This document shows, piece after piece, positions 19,207-27,273 of a stretch of 64,000 nt of DNA. This DNA comes from Thermococcus profundus. GTDB taxonomy: Archaea; Methanobacteriota_B; Thermococci; Thermococcales; Thermococcaceae. Under the pieces are notes generated by a model. The model was not told the DNA's origin, did no database searches, and saw only the letters and a program-made list of their open reading frames with translations. The stretch covers positions 434,001 to 498,000 of the forward strand of contig NZ_CP014862.1 in assembly GCF_002214585.1 (NCBI RefSeq), in the 5' to 3' direction. Made by a program: the position numbers and the translations under genes. Position 1 is the stretch's first letter, and each line of letters starts with the position of its first letter.

Positions 19207-19870
19207 TCAGATCACCTCCAAGTTGTATTGGGATGGTTTTCCCCACATCCTTGAGATTGAGGCTTTTTACCACCTTTACCTTTGCCCCTGCAGGCATTGG
19301 TTCCATGCTCATCACGGCCGTTGCCACTCGCTCTATTTCATGCAGAACAGTGGGGCTCATGTCCTCCAGTATTTCTTTGTTAACTAGATAGAATGCTTTT
19401 CTGGTTGGGGCCCCCGTGAACTTCTGAATTGTTAGTATTATTGAATATCGGTCTCTTAAATTCCTGGACAGTAGGAATAAGTGCTCTACGCCTACAACTA
19501 AGTTTATGAAAGTTCCCTCCAACTTGGCCATCGCAGGCTTAACGGCCTTCATGTACTCTCTTGTGTACACCCTGGGGTCAGGGTGAAACTTTACAGTTGC
19601 CAGAACCTTCCCCACATTCTTTCTTCCTCCGGTCTTTACGACGAGGACGTCGCTGAGGTCTATTTCAACGTCGAGCTTTTCTAGATGGGTTTTGAGGATG
19701 TAGAGGGTGTCGAAGTTATCATCTATTAGGAGGGGGATGCCCTTTTCCCTGCAGTACTCGATGAAGAACTTGAGCGTGAACTCCGGTATGTACGAGGGGA
19801 CGTACTCCAGTAGAACCGTCTCCCCCGGGTGGGTTTTTTCCACTATCCCAACCGCGGGCTCGAGCTCCAT
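19193..19870 (-). CDS. DUF257 family protein, paralogue B
   Basis: This 225-residue protein is a clear paralogue of the following gene: ETVLLEYVPS / TLIENESSMG, LLIDDNFDTLYILKTHLE / IIIEDVLDIFPLYVKHME and VYTREYMKAVKP / VYTRKRRDYLRE align in order. It starts at ATG 19870 after AGGTGA. A TATA-like TTTATATC at about 19904-19911 lies inside the last codons of the neighbouring aminotransferase pseudogene, so the promoter of this operon may be made from pseudogene sequence. No catalytic motif is visible. Confidence 0.85.
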   Translation of the reverse strand: MELEPAVGIVEKTHPGETVLLEYVPSYIPEFTLKFFIEYCREKGIPLLIDDNFDTLYILKTHLEKLDVEIDLSDVLVVKTGGRKNVGKVLATVKFHPDPRVYTREYMKAVKPAMAKLEGTFINLVVGVEHLFLLSRNLRDRYSIILTIQKFTGAPTRKAFYLVNKEILEDMSPTVLHEIERVATAVMSMEPMPAGAKVKVVKSLNLKDVGKTIPIQLGGDLIGRT

Positions 19871-19895
19871 GATCTCACCTTATTGTACATTGCAT

Positions 19896-20320
19896 CTACG
19901 TTGATATAAATGTTTTGAGGGATGCCATCAGCTCTTCTAGGAATACCTCGACGTCTTCAACGGTGTTGTAGATGTGCGGCGATGCCCTTATCCCGTAGTG
20001 TCCCAAAACCCCGCGGTGGCTGACAGCTATTCCATTCTCCGCGAGCTTCTTGTGGATCTCCTCTTCTCTCCCGTAGCTCAGGCCGGTTTTTATCGTAACT
20101 ATCGCCGAGCCCTCTGTGAACACCTCAAGTCCCGCGCTGATTGCCTCGTCATTTATCCTCTCAGTTTGAGGTCAACGGAGTTCACATCTCCCTCAAAGTC
20201 GAGGACGTCCGTTAGGAGTTTACTTACCTCGTGGAGAACCGTTAGGGGCATGAGTCCTATGCTTGCGGTGTTGAGGTAGGCTCTAAACTTCCCCAGTGCC
20301 GGAAACATGCTTTTCCTCAT
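19896..20320 (-). pseudogene. Class V aminotransferase, internally deleted and frameshifted
   Basis: Two pieces of a class V (cysteine desulfurase-like) aminotransferase lie end to end. The first, from ATG 20320, encodes an N-terminus with FRAYLNTASIGLMP and ends after 54 codons at a TAA near 20161. The second, in another frame, begins about RINDEAISAGLEV and ends at 19896 with the C-terminal KLAENGIAVSHRG and GIRASPHIYNT segments. About 220-240 central residues, including the PLP-binding lysine region, are absent. The gene cannot make an active enzyme. A later small ORF start (20123) is present but not meaningful. Confidence 0.85.
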
Positions 20321-20386
20321 AGGAATCCCTAGTATGGCTGGATCTTTCCCTTCTTAAAGAATTCGGAAAGAAGAGACGGACTGCGG

Positions 20387-21289
20387 TCAGATAACGGCAG
20401 GAACCCCAGGAATCCTCGGAAACGGCTGCACTTCGGCTATGTGTCCTGCCCCCACCATGTAGCGGATGAGCCTCTCGACGCCTATACCAGCTCCTGCACT
20501 TGGCCTCAGGAGGCCAGCCTTCGCGACCTCAAGGTAGGGCCTGAAGGCTTCGAGGCTTATTCCTGCCCTCTTCATCTTGCGAACTATCACCTCATACTGC
20601 CACTCCCTCTCGCCGCCACTCGAGACTTCTCCATAGCCTTCCGGCAGGTAGAGATCGTAGTTCCTGAAGTGACCTGGTCTCTCTGGATCCTCCCTGTCGT
20701 AGAACTCCCTCTCGATGTCAGTTACCCAGAATGGCTCCTCCATCAGCCTGCTAGCCTCGTCCTCGCTTCCGAACTCCTCGACTATCTCCTCCAGCGTGAA
20801 GCGCTTGAAGGGTGCCCTCACCCTGGGAACCTCGCGCTCAAGCCCCCAGCTTCTTGCCTCCCTGAAGAGGCCGCTGATGAGTCCCTCGATGAGGGTCATG
20901 ACGTCGTCCATGCTCGCGCCGGCTATCTCAAAGTCGAGCTGGGTGAACTCGTAGGCGTGCCTGCCGTCGTCGGCTTCTCTACCTTCGAGCCTGATGTTTG
21001 GGGAGAGAATGAAGAGCCTGTCTATCCCCATTGCGACAGCCATCTGCTTATGGAGTATCATGCTGTGGGTCAGCCTCAGCTTGGAGCCGTAGACTTCGAC
21101 CTCAGGCGGCTTCAGTGCCTCCTCCGCCGCCGGATCCGGCCACAGGGGGTCGGTTATTGAGCTGAGCATCACGGGGAGCATCCACTTGAATCCCTTGCCT
21201 ACCAGATATCTTGTCATATAGTCAATGGTCCTCGTCTGAACTTCCATTATTGGTTCAATCTTTCTTGTAACAATTTGGAGAGCGTTCAT
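20387..21289 (-). CDS. asnA: Archaeal asparagine synthetase A (AsnRS-related)
   Basis: The 300-residue protein is a class II aminoacyl-tRNA synthetase-like catalytic domain without an anticodon-binding domain. Motif 2 (FILSPNIRLEGREADDGRHAYEFTQLDFEIA region, about 96-126) and motif 3 (GAGIGVERLIRYM, about 273-285) are visible. Family knowledge from Pyrococcus abyssi shows that this AsnRS paralogue makes asparagine from aspartate and ammonia through an aspartyl-adenylate. The start at 21289 has GGTGA with five bases spacing; a GTG three codons upstream is inside that site. It is divergent from the ATPase at 21490, with about 200 bases of AT-rich promoter sequence between. Confidence 0.9.
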   Translation of the reverse strand: MNALQIVTRKIEPIMEVQTRTIDYMTRYLVGKGFKWMLPVMLSSITDPLWPDPAAEEALKPPEVEVYGSKLRLTHSMILHKQMAVAMGIDRLFILSPNIRLEGREADDGRHAYEFTQLDFEIAGASMDDVMTLIEGLISGLFREARSWGLEREVPRVRAPFKRFTLEEIVEEFGSEDEASRLMEEPFWVTDIEREFYDREDPERPGHFRNYDLYLPEGYGEVSSGGEREWQYEVIVRKMKRAGISLEAFRPYLEVAKAGLLRPSAGAGIGVERLIRYMVGAGHIAEVQPFPRIPGVPAVI

Positions 21290-21489
21290 ATTTATCACCT
21301 GATTACTGTCAGTGACTTCATCCTTTATGGCTTTTATGCAAATAAACTTGAATTTTGGGCAAAAATCGACATTTAATCAACGATTGTTTTGATTTTATGA
21401 CAAGTTTTTATGGACAAATTGACGTTTAGGATATCCCCTTGGCGATAGCATTATAACGTTCCCCGAGAATCATGTACGGTGGTCAAAGC
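21290..21489. promoter_or_regulatory. AT-rich divergent promoter region between asnA and a P-loop ATPase gene
   Basis: The 200 bases are AT-rich compared with the genes around. TATA-like sequences are GCATAAAAG on the minus strand (near 21330) for asnA and GTTTTTATGG on the plus strand (near 21405) for the ATPase. A weak inverted pair AATCG (21364) / CGATT (21381) lies between them. No ORF or RNA gene was found here. Confidence 0.45.
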
Positions 21490-22071
21490 ATGGGAGTCTA
21501 CATATTCACCCCCGAAGACCTCGTTCGCTATGGGTCTGCAACTGAAGAACAGCTTGAGGTTCTTAAAGAGGCCATTTTGAGCAGGAAGGACATCCTCATC
21601 GCCGGTTCCAGCAGATCTGGAAAGACGAAGCTCGTTGAGGCCTTGATCCACTTCATCCCGGACGACCGAAAAGTAGCCGTTGTCACGGCCTACGGCGAGT
21701 TCAAACCCTTTAGGCCCAACATAGTCGTCATAGACACCCAGTTCGACAGTCAGCCTCTAGAAAGGCGCACTTCCGATGTTATCGAAAAGATAAAGGCGAT
21801 AAATCCCGACTACGTCGTCATTGACACGATTCACACCATCGACGTTGCCCGGGTGTTCAGGGAGCTGATCGACGATTACGCATTCATCGTTACTTCCCTG
21901 GCCCTTGCGGACGATATAAAAGCCGAGGTGAAGCACTGGCTCCGCCTGGACGATGAGACCTTCGACAAGTTTGACATCGTGGTTGAGCTCAAGAGGGACT
22001 GGAGAACTGGGGCAAAGAGGATAAACAGGATATACCTGGTAAAGGATGGGGCTCTGGAACTTATCGCTTGA
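21490..22071 (+). CDS. P-loop ATPase resembling a secretion/pilus ATPase core
   Basis: The 193-residue protein carries Walker A AGSSRSGKTKLVEAL (about 37-51) and a Walker B-like INPDYVVIDTIH stretch (about 104-115). The layout resembles the C-terminal half of VirB11/PilT/GspE-type ATPases (TFxPEDLVRYG opening, then GSSRSGKT), but the N-terminal domain and the arginine-rich linker are absent and it is only half the usual length. ATG 21490 is preferred over 21472 because GGTGGT is six bases upstream. It is a single gene, convergent with the membrane protein at 22061 with which it overlaps by 11 bases. Confidence 0.75.
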   Translation: MGVYIFTPEDLVRYGSATEEQLEVLKEAILSRKDILIAGSSRSGKTKLVEALIHFIPDDRKVAVVTAYGEFKPFRPNIVVIDTQFDSQPLERRTSDVIEKIKAINPDYVVIDTIHTIDVARVFRELIDDYAFIVTSLALADDIKAEVKHWLRLDDETFDKFDIVVELKRDWRTGAKRINRIYLVKDGALELIA

Positions 22072-22858
22072 GCTCTCTTATCAGTGAATCCCACGTGTCC
22101 CTTACAGCGCTCTTCGTCCCTTTTCTAGCCTTTCTCCGGTTTTCCTCCGTCAGGTATCCCCTCCTCCATGCCCAATAGAGAACCCCGTTGAGGAGCAGCG
22201 TTGCCGCAACCGCCACACCGAGTGCACTCACCGTAACGCCTCCTATGGTCTTCTGGGTTCTCCTGAACATCCCAAGGGAAACGTAATCGTCCGGGCTCAT
22301 GCGCCTCATTGGCAGGAATGTTCCCTTCGTCCCAGCCTCCGGGTTGAGGGAGAGCATGTGGTTCCACGTGACGACGTACATCCTCAGATGGGTTCCGTTT
22401 ACGGAGCAGTTTTGAATGATGCTGTTTTCATCGGCCAGTACGCAGCTCCCGTTAGGGAATAGCTTCCCGTGGATGGCCGTGTGTCTATAAGTCTGGAAGT
22501 AGAACGTGCCGTTGTTCGGGTTCACCCTCACGACTTCTATGTCCTCGGTCGCTCCTCCGTAGACTAGCCCCCTGAGGAAGCGGTAGAGTTTGTCTATAAG
22601 GGAGTTTGAGAAGTACTCGTCCTGCCAGACGATGTAGTAGTATATTGTTCCGTGGCGATCCACCATGTAGAGAATGCCCATGGGCTCGTCGCCGGGAGTT
22701 GTGTGGACAACCGGAGCGTACCACTCCACCCTGTCGCTCTGTCCTGGAAGGTATCCTTCCAGAGAGTAGCCGCTTGAGACGAGACCTACGAACCAGAAGA
22801 TGATGACGTTTAAAATGAGCCAGATGGTGATTGCTACCAATTTCTTTTTTGGGATCAT
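22061..22858 (-). CDS. Two-pass membrane protein with extracytoplasmic domain
   Basis: This 265-residue protein has an N-terminal membrane segment (LVAITIWLILNVIIFWFVGLV, about 6-26), an external region of about 170 residues with several N-glycosylation sequons (NGT, NGS, NCS), a second membrane segment (VSALGVAVAATLLLNGVLYW) and a basic cytoplasmic tail. No family was recognised. The start follows GGTGGGT. It overlaps the 3' end of the convergent ATPase gene by 11 bases. Confidence 0.72.
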   Translation of the reverse strand: MIPKKKLVAITIWLILNVIIFWFVGLVSSGYSLEGYLPGQSDRVEWYAPVVHTTPGDEPMGILYMVDRHGTIYYYIVWQDEYFSNSLIDKLYRFLRGLVYGGATEDIEVVRVNPNNGTFYFQTYRHTAIHGKLFPNGSCVLADENSIIQNCSVNGTHLRMYVVTWNHMLSLNPEAGTKGTFLPMRRMSPDDYVSLGMFRRTQKTIGGVTVSALGVAVAATLLLNGVLYWAWRRGYLTEENRRKARKGTKSAVRDTWDSLIRELKR

Positions 22859-22891
22859 ACCCACCACTTCAATAAAAAAATAGAGGGATGA

Positions 22892-24046
22892 TCATCCCTT
22901 AAGCCTTTCTATGACCTCGCGGAGGTTGGCGAGCATATCCTCAATGTCCTCGAAGGTCATGTAGCCCATGTTTCCAATCCTGAAGGTCTTCTCAGCAACG
23001 CTTCCGTAGCCCTTGGCCAGCTCGAAGCCCCTCTTCCTCATGGCATTGTAAACGTCAACGCCCTTCATGCCCTCTGGAACGACAACGGCGGTGATCGTCG
23101 GGCTCTCGTGGCCGGGTTCAGCCAGAATTCCAAGGCCCATCTCCTTGACGCCTTCCCTGATCCTCTCGCTTCTCTTCCTGTACATGCCGAGCCACTCCTT
23201 CTTTCCGCCCATCTTCTCAACTATCCTGAGCACGACGTTGAGGCCGAATATCTGCGGTAGCGGTGGGGTTGAGGGCGTTCCCTTCTTCTTCTCGTTGAAC
23301 TTCTTGTACAGTGGTAGATCGAAGTACCAGCCGCGCTCCGGCATCTTCTCAGCTATCTCAAAGACACGCTCGCTGACCGCTGCCACCGCCAGCCCAGGCG
23401 GAACGCCAAAGGCCTTCTGGCTGCTCGCGAAGACCAAATCGATTCCCCACTCGTCAAACCTTATGTCGGCCCCACCCATGGCTGAAACAGCGTCGACGAA
23501 GAGGAGCTTGTCGTGCTCGTGAACTACCTTGGCCAGCTCAGGGAGCGGGTTTAAAACACCGGTGGAGGTCTCGTTGTAGGTTATGGTAACTGCATGAACG
23601 TCCGGGTTCTTCTTGAGTGCTTCATCGAGCTCCTCCGGCTTTATTGCCTGCCCAGGCTCTTTCTCAAGGACTACAGCCTCCCTCCCGTTGGCCTTGACTA
23701 CATCTGCGAAGCGCTTTCCAAATGCGCCGATGACAGTGACGAGAACCTTTCCTCCGCGCGGGACGGTGTTTCTGACGGCGGCCTCCATGAAGCCCGTTCC
23801 GGAACTCGGGAAGAGGATTACCTCTCCTTTGTTTGCCTCAAGAAAGGCCTTGAGCCTGTTGAGGGTATCAACGTGAACCTCCTTAGCTTCGGCCGAGCGG
23901 TGGCTGAACATCTGGACGCTCATAATCGCGAGAACCTCGGGGAAGCATGCAACCGGGCCGGCGGTGAAGAGCTTGTACTTCGGCTTGACAAGCTCGTAAA
24001 GCTCCCTGTAAGCGTCTTCGTAGGTCATCTCAAACTTCAGCTCCAC
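22892..24046 (-). CDS. Class V aminotransferase (alanine/serine-glyoxylate or pyruvate type)
   Basis: The 384-residue protein is a PLP-dependent class V aminotransferase. It shows the N-terminal LFTAGPVACFPEVL, FPSSGTGFMEAA near 75-86, the aspartate-containing FVDAVSAMGG (about 184-193) and the PLP-lysine region FASSQKAFGVPPG (about 206-218). It resembles alanine-glyoxylate and serine-pyruvate aminotransferases, though in Thermococcales several amino donors are possible. The start is uncertain: the GTG at 24046 has GGTGA with five bases spacing, while ATG 24052 directly abuts it. Unlike the pseudogene at 19896, this copy is intact. Confidence 0.9.
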   Translation of the reverse strand: MELKFEMTYEDAYRELYELVKPKYKLFTAGPVACFPEVLAIMSVQMFSHRSAEAKEVHVDTLNRLKAFLEANKGEVILFPSSGTGFMEAAVRNTVPRGGKVLVTVIGAFGKRFADVVKANGREAVVLEKEPGQAIKPEELDEALKKNPDVHAVTITYNETSTGVLNPLPELAKVVHEHDKLLFVDAVSAMGGADIRFDEWGIDLVFASSQKAFGVPPGLAVAAVSERVFEIAEKMPERGWYFDLPLYKKFNEKKKGTPSTPPLPQIFGLNVVLRIVEKMGGKKEWLGMYRKRSERIREGVKEMGLGILAEPGHESPTITAVVVPEGMKGVDVYNAMRKRGFELAKGYGSVAEKTFRIGNMGYMTFEDIEDMLANLREVIERLKG

Positions 24047-24076
24047 CAGCATCACCTCAATCCTAAATACTGGCAC

Positions 24077-24414
24077 GGATAAAAAGGGTTTCGATAGGAA
24101 GAAACCCCTTGTTTTCGGAACCTTTTCGTTTTTGAAAAGAATCCTACAAAAAAAGTCCGGGAAGATTATTTCCTACGCCCAAGCAAAATATAACCAAGAT
24201 GGGCAGCAGAAGGAGCCTCGGAATAATCCCCGTTGATGAGAAAGGTCTCTCTACCTTCGGTGGATTTCATTCCTATTGGTGTATATCTTCCCGCCTTCCA
24301 TCCAGTAGTTTGCAGTATACATAACACTTGCTTCCTTCAAGAATAGAGGAGGGCGGTCGCCCGCCCTCCAAGCGGTGGTTGCCATGGCCAGCGGCTGCGG
24401 TGGTAACCGTAATG
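24077..24414. other. 338-base gene-poor spacer with a possible gene relic and a hairpin
   Basis: No intact gene was found. On the minus strand from about 24330 to 24166 there is coding-like sequence split over two frames: ASVMYTANYWMEGGK in one, then YTPIGMKSTEGRETFLI and ending HLGYILLGRRK before a TAA at 24166-24168 in the next. This may be the remains of a small gene. A strong hairpin is at 24348-24369. The rest is AT-rich with a run of A at about 24147-24154. Confidence 0.3.
24348..24369 (-). terminator. Perfect 9-bp hairpin downstream of the sugar transporter operon
   Basis: GGAGGGCGG-TCGC-CCGCCCTCC is a perfect 9-bp stem with a four-base loop. It lies 46 bases past the stop of the last transporter ATPase gene (minus strand), followed by TCTATTCTT on that strand. 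It may end or stabilise the operon mRNA. Archaeal termination mostly needs T-runs, so the role is not certain. Confidence 0.45.
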
Positions 24415-25386
24415 TCATCCCTCTCCGGTCCTATGGCAGGCAACCCAGTGCTTCTTCTCAAACTCGATGACCTTGGGTCTAACCTTCCAGCATTTATCAG
24501 TTGCAAGTGGACAGCGGGGAGCGTAGTTGCATCCAGTGATTTCGTATATCCCCTTTTCTTCTTCTTCCGGTTTAATTTCCCCTTTGAACTCCCATTTTAC
24601 GTTGAGGTCCGGCACGCTCTCCAAGAGCATCTTGGTGTACGGGTGAAGGGGATTCTTGAAGACCTTCTCAGTGTCTCCAAACTCCACTAGACGTCCCCTG
24701 TACATTATTAGAGTCGTGTCGCTGATGTAGTATCCCAGGGCAAGGTCATGGGTTACAAAGAGAACTGAAGTCCTCAGCTTGTCTCTGACTTCTCCGAGAA
24801 GGTTCAGAACGTCTATTCTCGTGCTCGCGTCGAGCATTGAAACCGCCTCGTCCGCAACCAGGAGGGAAGGTTCGACAAGCAATGCGCGAGCTATTAGAAT
24901 GCGCTGGAGCTGGCCGCCGCTGAGCTGGTGGGGATATTTTCCAAGGACTTCGTTGGGGTTTAGCCCCACGTCTTCCAGGGATTTAGCTATTAGCTCTTCT
25001 CTCTTCTCTCTGCTTGTGTGTGGGAGGAAATTCTCAAACACCAAATCAAATGCTCTGTCCACGGGGTACAGCGGGTTAAAGCTTGCGAACGGGTCCTGAA
25101 AAACCGCCTGTACGTGCTTGTAATAATACTTTCTGAGCTTATCTCCCTTGAATTCGTTAATATCCTCCCCCCTAAACAGGATCCGGCCTGAAGTGGGTTT
25201 TAAAAGCCTGAGGATGAGCTTCCCAACTGTAGTCTTCCCACTACCACTCTCTCCAACGAGTGAGATAATCTCTCCCTCTCGAATGTTAAAGCTGACATCA
25301 TCAACAGCCCTAATCTGGAAGCCTCCAATGAAGCCTGAAGTGAAGAGCTTAGTTAAATGCTCGATCCTAACTAACGGCTCACTCAT
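24415..25386 (-). CDS. ABC transporter ATP-binding protein, OppF/CbtF type
   Basis: The 323-residue ATPase powers the oligosaccharide/oligopeptide-family importer encoded upstream. Walker A GESGSGKTT (about 45-53), the signature LSGGQLQR (about 157-164) and Walker B LLVADEAVSML (about 178-188) are visible. The C-terminal HPYT segment is followed by a four-cysteine cluster (CNYAPRC, then DKC and VAC) that binds an iron-sulfur cluster in related proteins. Its start overlaps the end of the partner ATPase by eight bases. It is the last gene of the five-gene operon. Confidence 0.92.
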   Translation of the reverse strand: MSEPLVRIEHLTKLFTSGFIGGFQIRAVDDVSFNIREGEIISLVGESGSGKTTVGKLILRLLKPTSGRILFRGEDINEFKGDKLRKYYYKHVQAVFQDPFASFNPLYPVDRAFDLVFENFLPHTSREKREELIAKSLEDVGLNPNEVLGKYPHQLSGGQLQRILIARALLVEPSLLVADEAVSMLDASTRIDVLNLLGEVRDKLRTSVLFVTHDLALGYYISDTTLIMYRGRLVEFGDTEKVFKNPLHPYTKMLLESVPDLNVKWEFKGEIKPEEEEKGIYEITGCNYAPRCPLATDKCWKVRPKVIEFEKKHWVACHRTGEG

Positions 25387-26353
25387 TCCTCCTCACCCCT
25401 AATAAATGGCAAGCGGCCAGGTGATTATCCCCAACACTGACCATTTTGGGTTCAGTATTTTGACAGACATCCATCGAGTAGGGACATCTTGGGTAAAAAC
25501 GGCAGCCAGCTGGAGGATTAAGTAGACTAATCGGATAGCCGGGGATACCCTTCAATTTGGTCTGGTTATAATGCACTCCGATACGAGGCAGGGACTCAAT
25601 AAGCAGAGACGTGTATGGATGTGCCGGCGAGTTGATGACCTCCTCTGTAGGCCCGATTTCAGCTACCTTGCCTGCGTAGAGTATCATAACTCTGTCGGCT
25701 ATCTTATCTAGCAGGGAAAGGTCATGAGTGACAAAAATTATTGCCTTTACAATTCCCTCCCGCATGAAGTAGTGTAGCAACTCGAGAACGACCCTCTGCG
25801 TCGTTACATCAAGTGCCGACGTAATCTCATCCGCAATTAACAAGTCAGGATTCATGAGCGTTGAAACCACCATCGTAGTCCTCTGCCTCATGCCCCCTGA
25901 AAGCTCTATGGGATACATGTCGGCGACTTTTTCACTTAGCTTTACCATCCTGAGCCTTTCTCGAAGAAGCTTTTCAACCTCCTTCCTGTCCTCTGCCCCA
26001 TGCTCCCTGGCTAAATCCCAGACGATGTCTTTGATCTTCTTCGTGGGATTGAGGGCGTTCATAGCGTACTGGGGGATGATTGATAATTCGGTGTATTTTA
26101 TCTTACGCTCCTCTTCCTTGTCCAACTTCATTAGGTCCTTACCCTTGAAGATTGCCTCGCCGCCCATGTGGGTCATTGGGGGCTTCCTAAGGATAAGGGA
26201 GTTGACGAGGGTGGATTTACCGCAACCGCTCTCCCCAGCAATACCAAAAACCTCCCCCTCCTTAACGTCAAATGAGACGCCATCAACAGCCTTAACGAAG
26301 CCAACGGGGGTCTTATAATAGATTTTGAGGTTCTTGACACTCAACAAACTCAT
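25379..26353 (-). CDS. ABC transporter ATP-binding protein, OppD/CbtD type
   Basis: The 324-residue ATPase has Walker A GESGCGKST (about 38-46), signature LSGGMRQR (about 155-162) and Walker B LLIADEITSAL (about 175-185). The oligo/dipeptide C-terminal domain has HPYTSLL and the four-cysteine pattern CRFYPRC, DVC and AAC. It overlaps both neighbours (four bases with the permease upstream, eight with the second ATPase), which indicates coupled translation. Together with the second ATPase it forms the heterodimeric motor. Confidence 0.92.
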   Translation of the reverse strand: MSLLSVKNLKIYYKTPVGFVKAVDGVSFDVKEGEVFGIAGESGCGKSTLVNSLILRKPPMTHMGGEAIFKGKDLMKLDKEEERKIKYTELSIIPQYAMNALNPTKKIKDIVWDLAREHGAEDRKEVEKLLRERLRMVKLSEKVADMYPIELSGGMRQRTTMVVSTLMNPDLLIADEITSALDVTTQRVVLELLHYFMREGIVKAIIFVTHDLSLLDKIADRVMILYAGKVAEIGPTEEVINSPAHPYTSLLIESLPRIGVHYNQTKLKGIPGYPISLLNPPAGCRFYPRCPYSMDVCQNTEPKMVSVGDNHLAACHLLGVRRNE

Positions 26354-27273
26354 TCCCCACCCCTCCTGAGTCTCGGGTTGAAGACCTCATCGAGGCCGGT
26401 GTTTATGAAGTATAGACCTGTTATCAGAAGGGCTATAACTAGTCCCGGCGTGATTGCCCACCACCAGTATCCAAGCTGTATTGCGTTCCACAGTACTGCG
26501 TTCTGGAGGATGATTCCGAGGGATACCCCCTTGGTCGGACCCAGGCCTATGAAGTCAAGACCCACTGCGGCCAGTATGGCACCGCCGAACTGGAGGATGA
26601 AGACCATGAAGACGTAGGAGATCATGTTGGGCATTATTTCCTCGAAGATTATGGCCAAGTCTCTCATCCCTGCTATCTTAGCCAGCGCCACGAACTCTCT
26701 CTCCTTCAATGAGAACGTCTGTGCCCTAACGGCCCTTGCAGTCCATGGCCAGGCGGTAATCCCTATTATAATGCTCTCTATCAGGATGCCCCTGTACGTC
26801 ACATAGGCGGCTATAATGATTAGAAGGGCTAGGGTGGGTATCACGAGCAGGATGTTGGTTAGCATCATGAGTATTTCGTCGGTCCAACCGCCTTTGTATC
26901 CTGCTACAAATCCCACCAGGAGGCCGATTAACGTTGCGAGGCCTCCCCCAACGAGACCCACGAAGAGTGAACTCCTAAGGCCATAAACAACCTGACTGTA
27001 AAGGTCCCTTCCAAAGCTGTCGGTTCCGAGATAATGCTTTACCTTAACTACCCCGTGGGGTGTGAATATCTCCCCTATTCCTCCAGGTGGAATGTTTGGG
27101 GTTGAAGCTTTTGTGATGCTCCTTTCCCCAATTTTAACAACATAGTATCCTAGGGGGTCAAATTTGGAAAACATCGGACCGATTAAAGCGAAAATTATGA
27201 AGAAGCTCACTATTGCAACGCCTATCTTAAACTTGTTGTTCCTCAAGGCGATCTTCAGAGTGTTGCTCCTCAT
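26350..27273 (-). CDS. ABC transporter permease, OppC/CbtC type
   Basis: This 307-residue inner-membrane permease has an N-terminal OppC-type segment, about six membrane helices and the EAA-like cytoplasmic loop EREFVALAKIAGMRD (about 196-210), followed by the FEEIMPNM motif. An external loop of about 50 residues follows the first helix (HYLGTDSFGRD marks its end), which is typical. The ATG starts directly after the stop of the other permease. It forms the channel with that protein. Confidence 0.92.
   Translation of the reverse strand: MRSNTLKIALRNNKFKIGVAIVSFFIIFALIGPMFSKFDPLGYYVVKIGERSITKASTPNIPPGGIGEIFTPHGVVKVKHYLGTDSFGRDLYSQVVYGLRSSLFVGLVGGGLATLIGLLVGFVAGYKGGWTDEILMMLTNILLVIPTLALLIIIAAYVTYRGILIESIIIGITAWPWTARAVRAQTFSLKEREFVALAKIAGMRDLAIIFEEIMPNMISYVFMVFILQFGGAILAAVGLDFIGLGPTKGVSLGIILQNAVLWNAIQLGYWWWAITPGLVIALLITGLYFINTGLDEVFNPRLRRGGE

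Noticed and set aside
20123-20123. The 75-codon frame ending at 19896 as a real small gene
   Set aside because: It is the C-terminal piece of a class V aminotransferase, with the N-terminal piece just upstream in another frame.
21364-21385. AATCG/CGATT inverted pair between asnA and the ATPase gene
   Set aside because: Only five bases per arm with a twelve-base spacer; expected by chance in AT-rich DNA.
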